Assembly: GCA_958299035.1 (NCBI GenBank)
Contig: CATQJL010000223.1
Coordinates: 54,356,302 to 54,420,301 of the forward strand
DNA: 64,000 nucleotides
Origin: Cylicocyclus nassatus
Taxonomy: Eukaryota; Nematoda; Chromadorea; Rhabditida; Strongylidae
Reading direction: 5' to 3'
Within the stretch, counting starts at the first letter, position 1. Each line of letters starts with the position of its first letter. Below are positions 16,443-27,909 of the stretch, one piece after another. The translations under genes were made by a program, and so were the position numbers. Below the pieces are notes generated by a model. That model did no database searches and was not told where the DNA came from. It worked only from the letters and a program-made list of their open reading frames with translations.

Positions 16443-16601
16443 TTCGTTGAGCGCACGGACTAGACATCACTGCGGAGCACGCGCCGCGAGGTAAAACGCT
16501 TGCCCCAGTACAAATTCGTTAGTGTACAAGTTTGCTCTCGCGACAATTCAGCCGGGCCGCGCGTGATCCGCAGCATTTGAGCAGTCCGTGCGGACAACGA
16601 A
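16443..16601. mobile_element. 159-bp TTAA-type MITE
   Basis: Inverted ends of about 50 bp: TTCGTTGAGCGCACGGACTA on the left against TTCGTTGTCCGCACGGACTG read from the right, followed by TGCGGAGCACGCGCC-like sequence on both. Flanked by TTAA (16439-16442) and TCAA (16602-16605). GC-rich against an AT-rich flank. Non-coding. Confidence 0.6.
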
Positions 16602-17898
16602 TCAACGATAAATTTACTTGAGCGTTCCTCCATTCCTCTCAGAATGGATGTTACCTAACTGTGAATACATAAATATACGGAAATAAAATTGAAAAAACGA
16701 TTACATACATTTTTCTATGCGATGCTGCTTAATAAGCAAAACTTTACAAACGAAAAAAAAAACAGGTCTAACAATATCAGGCAATCTGACTATGTCATGC
16801 GTATGTGTTTCGCCTTTGTTTCCGTAAACAAACCATGGTATCTGGACTACAATATCAAGCTATTTTTCATCAATTCTAGGACTAAGACTAGGGGACTCGT
16901 GTACTTCGCGCACATTTCTAAACAGGTTTGAACTTGTTCTTCCATGGTTCCAAGTACTTGCTTGTATGATCTGTGCAAGGCGGCCCTTTCAGTCTGAAAG
17001 GGATCCATGTATAGTATGAATGCTATTTATTCTCCCATTGTGCAAAGTATACAGCCGCATAGACAATTCGCCTAGGTGCGCTCGTCTAGGACTTTCTTCA
17101 TTACAGCAATCGCCCACTATGTACAGTATGCGACCTCGACGAAGCTCATTCAATCAAGCGCTAGCCGCCTATTCGCAGAGTTTTTCCTTGCGTTATTTGT
17201 GTCTGCTGAAAAAGTGACCGCAAACTTCCGTCGCCAAGAAATCAAAGCACTACGCCAATTTGCAAGCAGTTTCTTACGTGGGAATGTTTAGGTTGCAACA
17301 AATTTACATCAAAGGTTTTCCTCTCCAGCACGCGAAGAGGTTATGGGCTTTTGACAATACAACTGGCGAAGTTTCTTGGAGATACAGAGATTCTGAAAAA
17401 GATTATTCAGAATTATGGCACTCTCATTCCATAAGAGGTTGAGCTTGCCGCGTTCGCAGCAAGGCCAAGTAGAGTAAGCTGCAAATGACTGAAGACATGA
17501 GGTGGAGGGAGGGGGGAAGGGAGCTAGGAGATGATTAGTAAACTTGTGATAATGTCAATGATGAAACTGTCAATTGTTTCTTACAAAAAACTTCCGTATT
17601 TTTGGAGGAGAGGGATAAAAGTTGAATTGCAATATGATAGAGTACTTTTTAGAGGCTTGCAGAGCATACGTGGACAGATAAGCAACAAAAAAGAAATAAT
17701 TTCAATTAAGCTAGAGTAAAGGTGCTGGAGACCTTGAAAGAGGCTAAAATAACGATGGAAGTGGAGATTTCTCCCTTTTCACCCATTATACAACACTCGC
17801 ATGCTCGCGACCGCAATAAGTAATAACCACACACTGCAACTCAAGGCCGTCATCTCGGAGCCTCATTCACACTGCACCCCAAAACATTCTCAGTCTTT
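16602..17898. other. unassigned
   Basis: Several overlapping open frames at 17020-17440 without splice signals or domains. 17500-17525 is a purine run (GGTGGAGGGAGGGGGGAAGG). Confidence 0.3.
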
Positions 17899-18305
17899 TC
17901 AACAAGCGCTCGGCCACCTGGCTGCCGCTGCGGCTCCAAGGAACACCCATGATTTGGTTGGAGAACTCCCTTGGTTGGATCTCATCATATTTAGCAGTAA
18001 ATTAATGTACATTTTCTGACATCTCTGGAGCGGCTCTATCAGTCCCCGCTTGAGAAAGGATCTGATTAACTTACAGGTGTAAATGATTGGTACATAATTA
18101 AGCTGGCGATTGATCTAATGCCCTTTTGAGAATTTGCGGAGTAGACGGCTACGTCAGCAAAACCAAAAACATTTGCCAGTGTAAGCTTTGTAGATCGCGA
18201 ACGCACAGAAATCACAGTTCTTTGACTTTCCTCTATCTCTCTGAAGGGTGGGTGACTAGTGGGTGAGGATCTAGTAAAAACTGGCACCATGCCGGGTTTG
18301 GGCAT
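17899..18305 (-). CDS. two-exon candidate gene, unrecognised protein
   Basis: Exon A 18305-18075 starts at an ATG seven bases after a possible acceptor (TTTTTTGGAATAG) and reads MPKPGMVPVFTRSSPTSHPP..., ending at a perfect donor CCT|GTAAGT. Exon B 18024-17899 begins after CCGCTCCAG, continues in the same phase (RCQKMYINLLLNMMRSNQGS...) and ends in TGA. The intron is 50 bp (18074-18025), the same length as intron 3 of the OVO-like gene. Product about 118 aa, Ser/Arg-rich N-terminus, no domain that I recognise. The first exon may not be the true start. Confidence 0.35.
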
Positions 18306-19337
18306 GCTGGCTCTATTCCAAAAAAGCTAGCTTTAGCTATTAATTCTTTGACTTGAAATTAGCTTTTGCAGTACCGCGAATTTGGATAAATTTGGAAAAC
18401 TTGAATACTGCATGGATTCAAAAAGTGTTTTGCTATAAAAAATAACACTATGATCGTTCCACTTACGAATATTTTAGTATTCAAGTCGACATAATTCGGT
18501 CTCTTTTGCAAACGTTTTGAACTGATTTGAGTATTGTCACATGCCTCTCCCACCTTTCAGCATGACCTGGAAGTGTTACTCTTCCCATAGGGGATAGTGA
18601 AGGGGAAGACGATCACAGGCGCGATTTTTCTGGGTGTCATCAAATTAAAACTCCAGTTTCATGCTATGAAAATTCAAAAAGTGCCGGACAAAGTTCATTG
18701 GCTTACTAGCTGTTTGTAGTAAGCACTTGATAAGACGATTTTTGCTATAAAACTGACAGAAATATTTACAAAATTGCTGTTAACTACATTTTTATGTGTT
18801 TTTGACCTTTAACAATTTTGTTTGAAATCGATTTTAAGATGATGAGATTGAACAATCCCTAAATTCCCTAATATATCTCTTTCAAAATTTCAAGTAATTC
18901 TAGAACTTCATGAAACACTAAATATGTGCTATATTCTGCCCATCTGGCAATAGGAATCGCGCCTCTTGACATATCTACACCCATTGGAGGGCATACGACA
19001 ATACGCTATTTCAACCCGATTAGCTTTATACAACAGATAAAATCAGGATATTTTTAGTTTACGCATTTTTGATAATAAACATTTCATTTTAGTCCATTGT
19101 AATCGATAACCGGACGTATTACCAGCACCTTAGCATACGCTAGAAGGTCAAAGTGGTCGGAGAGCGTTCGTATGAAAAGTCCCCTCCCCCCCTCACCTAG
19201 GCGTAGTGGAGAATCTTACTCATTACGTGGATGGAGAGGTGCGATGTAGGTGTGAGGTAGGTGCGAAGGCTAGGTGCGAAATCCCCGATCGTATGAAAAG
19301 TCCCCCCCCCCTCTGAATGTTGGAGCCACTTATCAAG
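18306..19337. other. unassigned, with a C-run duplication
   Basis: TCGTATGAAAAGTCCCC occurs twice (about 19168 and 19289), each followed by a C-rich run and separated by ~120 bp of GTGCGA/GTAGGTG-like sequence, probably a local repeat. A minus-strand 55-bp exon-like segment at 18521-18467 (acceptor AAATCAG, donor GTAAGT) reads SKRLQKRPNYVDLNTKIF but its phase does not fit the exon at 18305. Confidence 0.3.
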
Positions 19338-21057
19338 CTGGTGTACTATATACTATACTTGGGGAAATTCGAAATTTTTTTCGAATATTCGAATATCGAA
19401 TATATTCGAAAATTGAAAATTTCGAATATTCGAATATCGAATAATATTCGAAAATCGAAATTCTCGAATATTCGAATATCGGATATTATTCGAAAATTGG
19501 AATTTTCGAATATTCGACTGTCGAATATCATTCGAAAATGAAAATTTCGAATCGAATAATATTCGAATATCGAATATCATTCGTTATTCGAATTTCGAAT
19601 ATTATTCGGTTCTCGAATGCTATTCGATTCTCGAATATCATTCGATTTTCGAATACTGACCGAATAATTCACGTCATTGAGACTGCCTATGAAAGACCAA
19701 AACACTAAGAACAAATTGTTTCATGTAAGTGCTAAGAATGGACACATTCTTATGGTACAATTTACGATGGAAAAACGGTTTAGTCGTGACATGAAGAGAC
19801 TTAGGAACTTGGAAGCTACTCCTGTAACGGTTGTGAAGAGATTTTTCGTGCTTTAAAGAAGATTATATACCCTCACTGAGAGTTGGATTGGATATACAGC
19901 GTCCCAACAGTATGTAGATCTGTAGGCTGACGTCAATTTAGAGTATGGGGCGATTTATCAATCGCTTTTCACTGTTGTAAAATTACCGTTAGACTGAAGC
20001 AGGTTTCAAAACACCAAGAGCCATTTCCCCCAAGAATATGAATCAAAAGGGCAGAAAGTCTTGCTTTAGATTTCTAAAGACACTCATTATGTAGAATTTG
20101 CACTCAACCGTAATGCTTTTTTTTCGAAACTTACGCCAGGTATCCTGTGTCCCCCAGAAAAGCTCTCATGTGAGCCAGCGTGCGTACTTGGTGCTATTCG
20201 CTCTTTTTGACACGTCTCTCCTGAGATTTCAACGGAACTGCCCTAGGTTAACACGCTCAAAATAGCGAAAGGCAGCGACATGACGTGGTACCTATGGGGA
20301 ATTTGCTGGGGAACAAACGATACACCGTAACAAGTGTTTTGCAACGCCTTTCAAAAATGTGATTGCCATTTGAAAAGCTTGAAAACTCGTGCGTAGTAAA
20401 GCATACGTAAAAACACTGCTGCACAGATTTTAGACCTTTTTTGGGGACAATTTTTTGGATGTCTTATTTTGCAGTTGGTCTATAAGCTGGAGTTTCCTAC
20501 TGTGATAATACACAAAAAGAAAACATGGGTGATTTGCTTTCTGCTGTGTTTATAAGCTAAAGCCATCCCTACTGGATGTTACGCAGAAATTGGCAAAAGA
20601 TTTTGAGAGGTATTAGCGATCAAACGGTGTGTAGATACTTTTAAAACATCCCGTACACGCCATGCATATCGAATTCTCGAATATTCGGTGCTTATCGGAT
20701 TTTCGAATAGTCAGTTCTTATCGAATTTCCGAATATTCGGTGCTCGACGAATATTCGAATATTTGATGGACATCGAATGATCGAATGAATGACCCTCGAA
20801 TATTCGACTATCGAATAATATTCGAAATTTAAGATTTGCGAATATTCGACTTTCGAATAATATTCGAAAATGAAGATTTTCGAATATTCGACTATCGAAT
20901 ATATTCGAAAACTGAAAATTACGAATATTCGACTTTCGAATTTTATTCGAAATCTCAAATTTTCGAATATTCGACTTTTCGAATCATTCGCATTCGAATG
21001 ATTTATTCGAATGATCGAATAATAATTCGATTCGGTCCCAAGTATACTATATACACA
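19338..21057. mobile_element. 1.7 kb foldback element with ATTCGAA-satellite arms
   Basis: The two satellite blocks (about 19368-19665 and 20670-21030) are made of degenerate ~38-bp units of the type TCGAATATTCGACTWTCGAA plus TAATATTCGAAAATGAAAA. They are bracketed by a matching unique sequence in opposite orientation: GTGTACTATATACTATACTTGGGG on the left and CCCAAGTATACTATATACAC on the right. This makes a single element with long inverted ends, about 1.0 kb of unique interior (19666-20669) and no coding capacity. The long open frames over the blocks are products of the repeat. Superfamily unknown; similar foldback elements are known among MULE and other DNA transposons. Confidence 0.6.
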
Positions 21058-21713
21058 TCTACACGTCTAGTGATCTTGTTAACAGTGACCAGGATTGAGG
21101 TGTTAGGATCATTCTATTCGTAAATTGCCAGAAACGGTCAATTTAATTTAGAGATATAAGTCACTTATTGAACACTGCTCAACCGGGACCGCCACAGATC
21201 GTCTGGAAGCAGGCTGGTCTTCGTTCTGAAGCAAACAGCAAAGGGGATATCGTTTTTGACTAATCGGAACCGGCACCAAGAATAAGCGCCATTTATTCGA
21301 ACACAAGCATTGCTTGTTTACAACGCACACAGAAGCATATGACACCAAAATTGAACTGTATACTAAAAAATCATTTGCAAAAGTATTACGTAAACAGATT
21401 TGAAAACTTATGCAAAGTAATACCTTTTCCGAAATTAGATCGTTTCCAGACGGCCACCAGACGATCTGAGATCGTCTGGAGCATATGTTTTCGTCACTTC
21501 ACATAATTTTCGGATCTTCTTAGCATGGACGGATTCCCCAGTCAAAAATCTATCCCTGAGCATGGAGGCATTTTAACATCGTTGCCTTTCCTTTGTTATT
21601 TGCCTTCATTCCTTCTCGCTTTGTTGAATATCGCGCTCTAATGCCAAAGTCTTGTGCATGCGTAGTATTCAGCTCCAATGGATTTTCATTCTTTTTTACA
21701 ACTTTTCTTTCAG
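21058..21713. other. unassigned; palindrome at 21457-21479
   Basis: Upstream of the candidate gene on the plus strand. CCAGACGATCTGAGATCGTCTGG (21457-21479) is a perfect odd palindrome, and AGATCGTCTGG occurs again at ~21197. No exon upstream of 21714 was identified. Confidence 0.35.
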
Positions 21714-22503
21714 ACCAGCAAATCTTCTCCTAAGCAGGTAGGTCAAAGGGGACTTCGTTGAACTTCCGAAAGTCAGGGGTGACTTCTTTTTCAGAAACCC
21801 TAGAAACCGATTCGTGCCGGGCCCTGCTGCTCAAAGGAGGGCGATTCATACCGTCAAGAATTTGCAGCTGTATATGAGAGATAATAACTTTTCGAAAAAT
21901 GATCGATTGGAAGTTCAAATTTCAACCGTTGAATTCCTCTATCCTGTCCTTGCCTGTGCAGGAGCACATGAAAAGCAAGGCTTGACTGATGATGGCCGCT
22001 TGGTTTTGGCTGTAAGTATTGTGTCAAAGTGTTACGATTTTGTCATTGTTATGCTGAAATTGCCAGTCTTTCTACAAAATTTTGAGAAGGAATGTCAAGA
22101 TAACAATGTTTTCTTGCCGAAACAACAAAATACTTGTAATTACTTCTATGTTACACAGGCTTGATAGATGGTTTTATTTCCAATCTCGGCCCAACGTTTC
22201 GACATCTTCGTCTTCCTCAAAGGCCTGAAAATCATCTAGAGTGTTATAAGTGACTTAAAACCACCAAAGGTCGCCTTCAAACAATCTAGTTTTTGGCTTT
22301 TTCTCAAATTTGCTAGTGCGGAAATTGTGCAGAGCAAGAATGACGTTTCGAACGACCACCGATATGAGTGAAGTGTGGCACGGAAATATGAAATTTGCCA
22401 CTTACAAACCTACAACAAACAGGCTTAAAAAAGTAAACATTTTGAAATTTTTCTTTTCTTTTCGCAGAACCCCTTCATTAGAGTCTTTTCTATACACACA
22501 TAA
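21714..22503 (+). CDS. three-exon 3' part of an unrecognised host gene
   Basis: Exon 1 21714-21737 (24 bp, after TTTTCTTTCAG, donor GTAGGT), exon 2 21795-22011 (after CTTTTTCAG, donor GTAAGT) and exon 3 22468-22503 (after TTTCTTTTCGCAG, ending in TAA). Introns are 57 and 456 bp and all phases agree. Protein: PANLLLSRNPRNRFVPGPAA, then RRAIHTVKNLQLYMRDNNFS, then VEFLYPVLACAGAHEKQGLT, ending NPFIRVFSIHT. Excellent splice sites and amino-acid composition point to a genuine gene, with 5' exons further upstream. I do not recognise the family. An alternative last exon after TTACACAG (22159) would add only Ala and a stop. Confidence 0.5.
22186..22226 (-). repeat. Penelope-type 3' tail motif (degenerate)
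   Basis: On the minus strand, GAGGAAGACGAAGATGTCGAAACGTTGG resembles the (CTGATGAAGGC...GCCGAAACGTT) tail found near 29.05 kb and 52.15 kb. Too short to assign confidently. Confidence 0.25.
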
Positions 22504-22942
22504 ACTCGTGGCCTGCTGCTATACAATAAGCCGATTGTCAGCAATACGAACAAAACTTGAAGGAAGTTGTAAGCTTTTAAAGACAAGGTTTTCAAGAGAA
22601 AAACTTTCAGTTTTTTGACGCGTGGTTTTATTTCCGTCTGCGATATCAGTACGAGCAGGCGCGCGCTAAATTACGAAAGGTTTGCTGTTTCTGATGGTCT
22701 TGACTGCATTCAAAAATATGAAGACTAAACGAAGTTATAGCCCTTCAAAATAAAAATTTGCAAAACGGACATTATTTTTGCAACAACCTAATAATTCTAA
22801 GAGACGGGCATGCCCTCATGGTCTGCTGCCATAACCTGACGAGGGGCGCCTTTGGGTGTTGGCAAGAAGGTCTGAAATTACGAGTCAGCCCAGCTAAAGC
22901 AGATCACCGCGAGTCATCATGCCACAACCGTTGTTAGGATTG
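22504..22942. other. unassigned
   Basis: Region between the candidate gene and the BEL 3' LTR. 22800-22935 is GC-richer (ACGAGGGGCGCCTTTGGG) and may be an old retrotransposon end; no coding sequence. Confidence 0.25.
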
Positions 22943-23159
22943 TGTTAGTCTGACCACTTGCTGTTGTTCACCACGGCTTCTTTACGTTTATTGCTTCGAA
23001 TAACACAGAACAAATAAATGAGGCGAAAATATGTGAAGATGAAGTTACTTGGCGATAACGGAAAGACGATACTTCTGACGAGGCGAGTCACGGTTGCTGT
23101 CTGGATGGAAGTGAAGTTAGTAAAGCCGGCCCTCCAACCGCACACGTGTTAACTTTGCA
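22943..23159 (-). repeat. BEL 3' LTR
   Basis: 217 bp; read on the minus strand it starts TGCAAAGTTAACACG and ends GTCAGACTAACA, i.e. TG...CA, with AATAAA inside (GCAATAAACG). It differs from the other LTR by about five substitutions and a 2-bp indel (~97% identity), indicating a fairly recent insertion. Confidence 0.85.
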
Positions 23160-23304
23160 GCTGTGTCTTCGCGCAGCTGTGAGTTGCGCCGCTGCGCATT
23201 CCTATCACGTCTTCTGACTTGCGATCAGGATACAGATCGCGATTCCGCAATACTCCCGTCGGCAGATAAATGAAGCGTAGCATGGTTCGTAGAGGTTAGG
23301 ATGT

Positions 23305-24850
23305 GAATATGCTTCTTGCGCGCTTGGTGGTAGACTCAGTGGCGTCGAGTGCGAGCTGCCTTTCGATGGCGGTCCTCCTTTCGCGGTTTTTCTCTAGCTC
23401 CGATCGTGCTCTGCGTTGCTGATCCGCAATATCTTCGCTGCGCTCATGCAGCTCGCAAATTGCAGAGTGATGCCCGAATGCGCGGCAGTGGTAGCATTTT
23501 ACGGCGTACTTGGAGCAATACTTGTCTTCTGCAGCTGGTGTGTAAGCGCATTGCGCACCGATATTCCACCCTTAGCAGGTCGCGGCGCGTGGAGGCAGTT
23601 CAAACTGTCTGGCAAGAATCTGAGTAGTGGTGTCCCACGAGTTTGCAAAAAACACATTGGTACTCTTCTCCTCTTGGCACGGGATAAATCCATGCGTGAA
23701 TTGTCTCGGTGGGCACACTTTTTTGTCTGCCAGGTCCTGGATCAGCTGCTTGAAGTTGCGTTCCGCTTCCATCACCTACTACAATTCTTCAGTGAGTTGC
23801 TGGTGACGCCGTTCGTCCTCTATGCGGTCACTACGTCGGGACTCTTGGGCTTTCGGAGCATCATCCTTCTTCGAGGTCTTAGGGTCTTGCTTGGCTATTC
23901 GCCCTCTTCCTGATCCATTGTATTGTCGTCGTTTGGGAGTCCTCGTGCAGGTGGAATTCCTCTTCACGCAATTCGTTTTCGTCCTGTTCTTCTGCGCTTG
24001 GCGCGTTGTCTTACAATTAAAGGTCTTCTTCTACGAGGTCGTTATCATCCCCGTCAGTATTTTCTTCTTCCAATTCGCGTTCCGGTTGGATCTCTGCAGT
24101 CGGCCCTTCTTCCAAGCTCACCTCCTTTTCGGCATCGGTCTCTCGTCTCGCCACCGTTTCTTGCAACTGCGGCATCTGCGCCAGTGACTGCCATTCATTC
24201 ATCTTGGTGGTCGTCGTACTAATTCTCCGTCCAGGAATGCCTTTCAGCTGCGTTGCCGTATCAGCTTGCGTGTCGGATTGCTTTAGGTTTTCCGCCATTT
24301 CCTTCAACGTGGTAACCATAACCAGCAAGTGACTTTCGATTACTTCTATCTTCTTCGCCATTGAATCGTGAACGTCCGTCAAGGCGTTAATGGCGGTTAG
24401 GATCTGCTCCTTGCAAATGGCATGCCCAGATCGCTCCTCCTGCTGCATTCGCTTGCGTATGTCCAAAAGTCGTTGACTGATGACTTGTACCGCGGCCAAG
24501 TGATCCTCGATAGCTACATTGATGTCGTCGAAATCTGTCATGAGTACTCTTCCTGCGAGGTCCCGCCTCTGCCGCTGTTTTAAGCCCTCCCACGCGTCTT
24601 TGGACATGACATCTGTATCGTCAAGGAACTGCGGTATACCCGAGAATGTGCGAAACTGATTTTTCATAAATGAGAGTTCCAGTCTGTATCGTTCGCATTC
24701 GTGCTCTCTCATTTGCAGCAGTGCCAAGCGTTCCGGCCATTTTTCTTTCAACAGACACATTTTCGCTACGTCTTCCTCCAGTCGGTTGACGGTGAACATT
24801 TTCTGATTTAGCCGCTCGGAATGCTCTAGAAGTCCTCGGTAGAAGACCTC
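23305..24850 (-). pseudogene. coiled-coil plus zinc-knuckle ORF occupying the place of BEL pol
   Basis: Minus strand, three frames. The first ~280 codons (24850-24017) read VFYRGLLEHSERLNQKMFTV and continue as a charged, Leu-heptad helix (HECERYRLELSFMKNQ, LLVMVTTLKEMAENLKQ) to an acidic tail (EEENTDGDDNDLVEEDL). After frameshifts near 24010 and 23780 come two zinc knuckles: CVFCKLVGHHYSDSC (~23645) and CYHCRAFGHHSAIC (~23470, canonical CX2CX4HX4C), then an Arg/Glu-rich helix ending before 23305. This is the build of a Gag-like nucleic-acid binding protein, from a different source than the Gag upstream. It is joined directly after the first RT residues (LPFEESHPPLPTNKAI) with no RT core left. 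Confidence 0.65.
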
Positions 24851-25759
24851 TGGAGTAGGCAAAGGTGGAATCGCTTTGTTGGTGGGTAGGGGCGGGTGTG
24901 ATTCCTCAAAGGGCAAGCGTACATAATATCCATCTATGCGTCGTTCAATTGTGGGTTGAAAAAGTTTTCCACATTCTCTTGAATTGCCGCTTTTTCTTCA
25001 TTTTTGGTGCAAGTGAATTCGCAAATTTCTGACAAATCTATTGCCCAGTATTTGTTCCACCTTTCTTTATCTTCATCGAAATCATTGAGATTAGTCAGTA
25101 TCCGGATTATAGACAAGGATGTTGAAGATTTTTCCTCATTGTGGGACGTGTAACCCCATGAGATATGTTGTTTTCCTGTGATCAGGTAGCCAAATTTAGA
25201 AGGGATGAGTAATAAACCTGATGGCAGCTTGAGCCTTGGTGATGCAATTTCCAGGAAGTCCCAAAATTGGTCGCACCCGAGTAAGATTTGTGGGTGCGAT
25301 TCTCTTATTTGTTTTGTGATCGAGAGGGGTATCTGGCGGGTCTAAAGTTCTAGGTCTTCGTTGCTCAACATCACCTTTTTCCCTTTTTTCGTCTCAACAT
25401 CACCTTTTTCCCTTTTTTCGTAAGCACAGGCGTTGTGTATAGTCGTACCTTCCCCTCCCTTACCCCAGAGCTTTAATTGGGTCATTTCGCACACTGTTGG
25501 CTTCGCTTCATGCAAACCGGACGTATACATCTGGAAGCTTCTGCCCTAAGCTCTCCAGGTGAAACTTACTTGCTAAGTTTGCGCTAATAAAGGACTGATC
25601 TGCACTTGTGTCGAAGAGTATCTCGACATCAGTCCATTTCTTGCCAACGGTGTTGTAGACCCTTGCTGAGCCTGTTAGAAGTAGTACTGAACCATTTTCT
25701 CTGGGCGTGCCTTTTTTCTTAAAATGGGAAATGGTTTTTGGTTCATGTGTCCTATCCAA
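24851..25759 (-). pseudogene. BEL aspartic protease and start of pol
   Basis: Minus strand. The protease active site reads ILFDTSADQSFI (DTSA, ~25610), followed by NLASKFHLESLG. The frame breaks near 25510 and 25340. A pol linker RILTNLNDFDEDKERWNKYW and a helix KNEEKAAIQENVENFFN follow, then the RT N-terminus YVRLPFEESHPPLPTNKAI at ~24860. This order (protease, linker, RT entry) is standard for BEL/Pao. All later catalytic RT motifs are absent. Confidence 0.7.
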
Positions 25760-25867
25760 TCCATTATTTTCCTTCGAAACCTCCGTGCTGATTGGATGTG
25801 CTCGCGTTTGTTTGCTCTTTTGTTGTTTTGTATGGACAGCCTTCTTAGGCTGTGGTGGTGTATGTGG

Positions 25868-26701
25868 CTATTGCTGCCAGGCTTGCCTTCGGTTTTCATT
25901 CTTGTCGCCCATTGCTTTGGGAAAGCGTTTTGAGCAAAGTGTATAATGGTGCCTTCTGCTTGGGCAACTCCTGCACCCTTCTTTGGTGCAACTTCTGGCA
26001 CAGTGGTCCTTTCCGCCACAGTTAAGACAAAGTTGCTTTTTTTGCATCACCTTCCGCCGTTTCTCTGTGGTGGTGTCATAAATCCTGCAGTTGACCGACT
26101 TGTGTTTTATGGCGTCACTGAATACGCAGCATGGAGACTTTGCTGCTCCATGTGTTGTATCCTGCCGTAGTTGGACTTCGTCCCCGGAAGCAACGTGACT
26201 CATGTTCCTGTTGACCATGTCGTTGACTCGCTCCTCCATGTTTATGAGTGAGCAAGGCCAGCTAGAATATTTTAGAGTTTCCAGTCTTGTTCTCCCGTTT
26301 CTCGAGACACTTGACGTTCCAAAACCTTCCGTTGAAGTTTTACCGTGTACTTCGAAATCACTTTTTGTGCGAGGAAAGACCCATCCAAGTGACCCCTAGC
26401 TTTTGTAATTGCGTAACGATGGGGTGTAGAGTGTCCAAGAGCTTCCTTTGTGCCGTAATGGTTCCCTGCTCGGCCCCATTTCTCGAGTCGCGTCTGTAAT
26501 ATTACGATGAATTGTGACTCATCGCCATATTTTTTACGCAAAAGTTCCACTGCGTAAGCGTAATTGTCTTCTGTAACCGCATACCGCTTTATCAACTCCC
26601 GTGGTTCTCCTCGCAACCATACCCTCGATACATAGAGCCACGTACTCTGGTAACCTTCACTTTGAGGGCTATAAGGGGACACAACCTTCACCTGGAAAAA
26701 A
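25868..26701 (-). pseudogene. BEL Gag, C-terminal half with zinc knuckles
   Basis: Minus strand. RGEPRELIKRYAVTEDNYAY and ELLRKKYGDESQFIVILQTR match the DUF1759-type helical Gag region of BEL/Pao. After frameshifts come a Cys/His region CCVFSDAIKHKSVNC and LCLNCGGKDHCARSC plus CRSCPSRRHHYTLC (nucleocapsid, ~26100-25940). It packages the RNA in an active element. The N-terminal half is separated by the insertion at 26702-27909. Confidence 0.7.
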
Positions 26702-27909
26702 ACAGATGTCATCCGGGGCTTCGCCCCGGATGTTATTTCCTGAATATAACGGAACGAATGTTAATGAAGCGAATATAGGAGATAATATCTTTAAATTATC
26801 TCTGCGAAACCGAGAATTTGCGTTCTCGTAGCCTTTTTTTTACCTTAGAAAGAAGTTTCTGTGGAATTTTCGCCAGAATCCAAGAAAAAATCTCTTAGTT
26901 ATCCTCTCATTTGAACAAAATCGAGTTTCAGAACTTTAGGAAAGCTATTGGAGTGAAATAAAAACGAGAAATTGCGCTAAAGTCTTGAGCAGAGAGTCGT
27001 GCACCAAAATGCTGGTCTATCTCGTTAGCGAATGATTTTCATAGCTTGGGACGTTGTCAGTGCTCCTCGTCGTGTCATGACGATCAGAATGATATGTAAT
27101 GTTGCAGGGTTTCGTTAAGAACACGCGGAGATCTACGACCAGAGCCAAATGCCCCGTCGGCTCTGGTCTGTCTCCGCTGCTCGTCTGCGTCTCCGCGCAC
27201 TGCGCGCTACCTCGCTACCCCAAACGCGGGGCGCGGGGCATTTGGCTCTGGTACCCTTTTCTTCGCTGTTTCGAACCCAATTTTAGCAAGCTATATATCA
27301 TTTTGAAGCTCTTGATTTCTATTTTCACGCCGACAACGTCCCAGAATCACACTTTTTGATTTGATAAAGAAATTCGGCAAAAACCTTGTTTTCGAAAATC
27401 TCTTGTTTTTCTCCTAGTTTAACTATTTTCACGCGGTTTTTTCATGCATTCTATAGATCTTGCTTCTGTACATAATGCAGACAACCACCCAGCCCTTATC
27501 TCTTCGGTTATGGTGGGATTATTGGCGAAAAATCGTAAAAAGTGCGTTTTTCTTTACCTTGCTCTGTTTCTGTGCTTTCGCATCGATTTTTTTCCAGCTT
27601 GGGCGATTATTGCTCAGAACAATAAGCGAAACAATCCAGACAACGTCCCAGGAAACAGAAACGTCACTGCGGGGGTAAAAATTTAGAGGACGCACCAAAA
27701 ATCAAAACCCCGTGTTGCAAATTGCTGGTCCTAGAGCGAAAACTTGCACTTCGAAAAGCCGCCAAATGAAATATTTCAGTCCTCTTTGCAGCGTTTTTAT
27801 CCGGTTTTCAGCTGTTTCTTTCGCTTTTTATACCTGTTTTAAGTCATATTCTCTTCTCTGATCTTCTTTAAACAACCTTCACTATTTATGACGTCAGATG
27901 TTCAAACAA
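26702..27909. mobile_element. 1.2 kb insertion splitting BEL gag
   Basis: Both edges carry the 11-bp word ACAACCTTCAC in direct orientation (about 26691-26701 and 27910-27920), compatible with a target duplication; the word is present a third time at ~27870, so the right edge is uncertain. Inside are a perfect hairpin ATCCGGGGC-TT-CGCCCCGGAT (~26710-26731), a strong inverted repeat ACCAGAGCCAAATGCCCCG / CGGGGCATTTGGCTCTGGT (27138-27156, 27234-27252), and an outer pair GGGACGTTGTC / GACAACGTCCC (~27049, ~27331). No coding sequence. Confidence 0.5.

Noticed and set aside
17915..17950. GGTGGCCGAGCGCTTG on the minus strand as a tRNA-Leu A box
   Set aside because: No B box at the proper distance and no acceptor stem.
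19317..19580. Open frames rich in Ile/Arg/Ser/Asn on both strands
   Set aside because: Direct translation of the ATTCGAA satellite; periodic and strand-symmetric.
21661..21700. MPKSCAC start as first exon of the gene at 21.7 kb
   Set aside because: Its possible donor leaves phase 0, which puts a stop in the following exon.
23416..24222. Plus-strand open frames up to 165 codons
   Set aside because: Mirror frames of the minus-strand coiled-coil/zinc-knuckle ORF; no domain, no splice signals.
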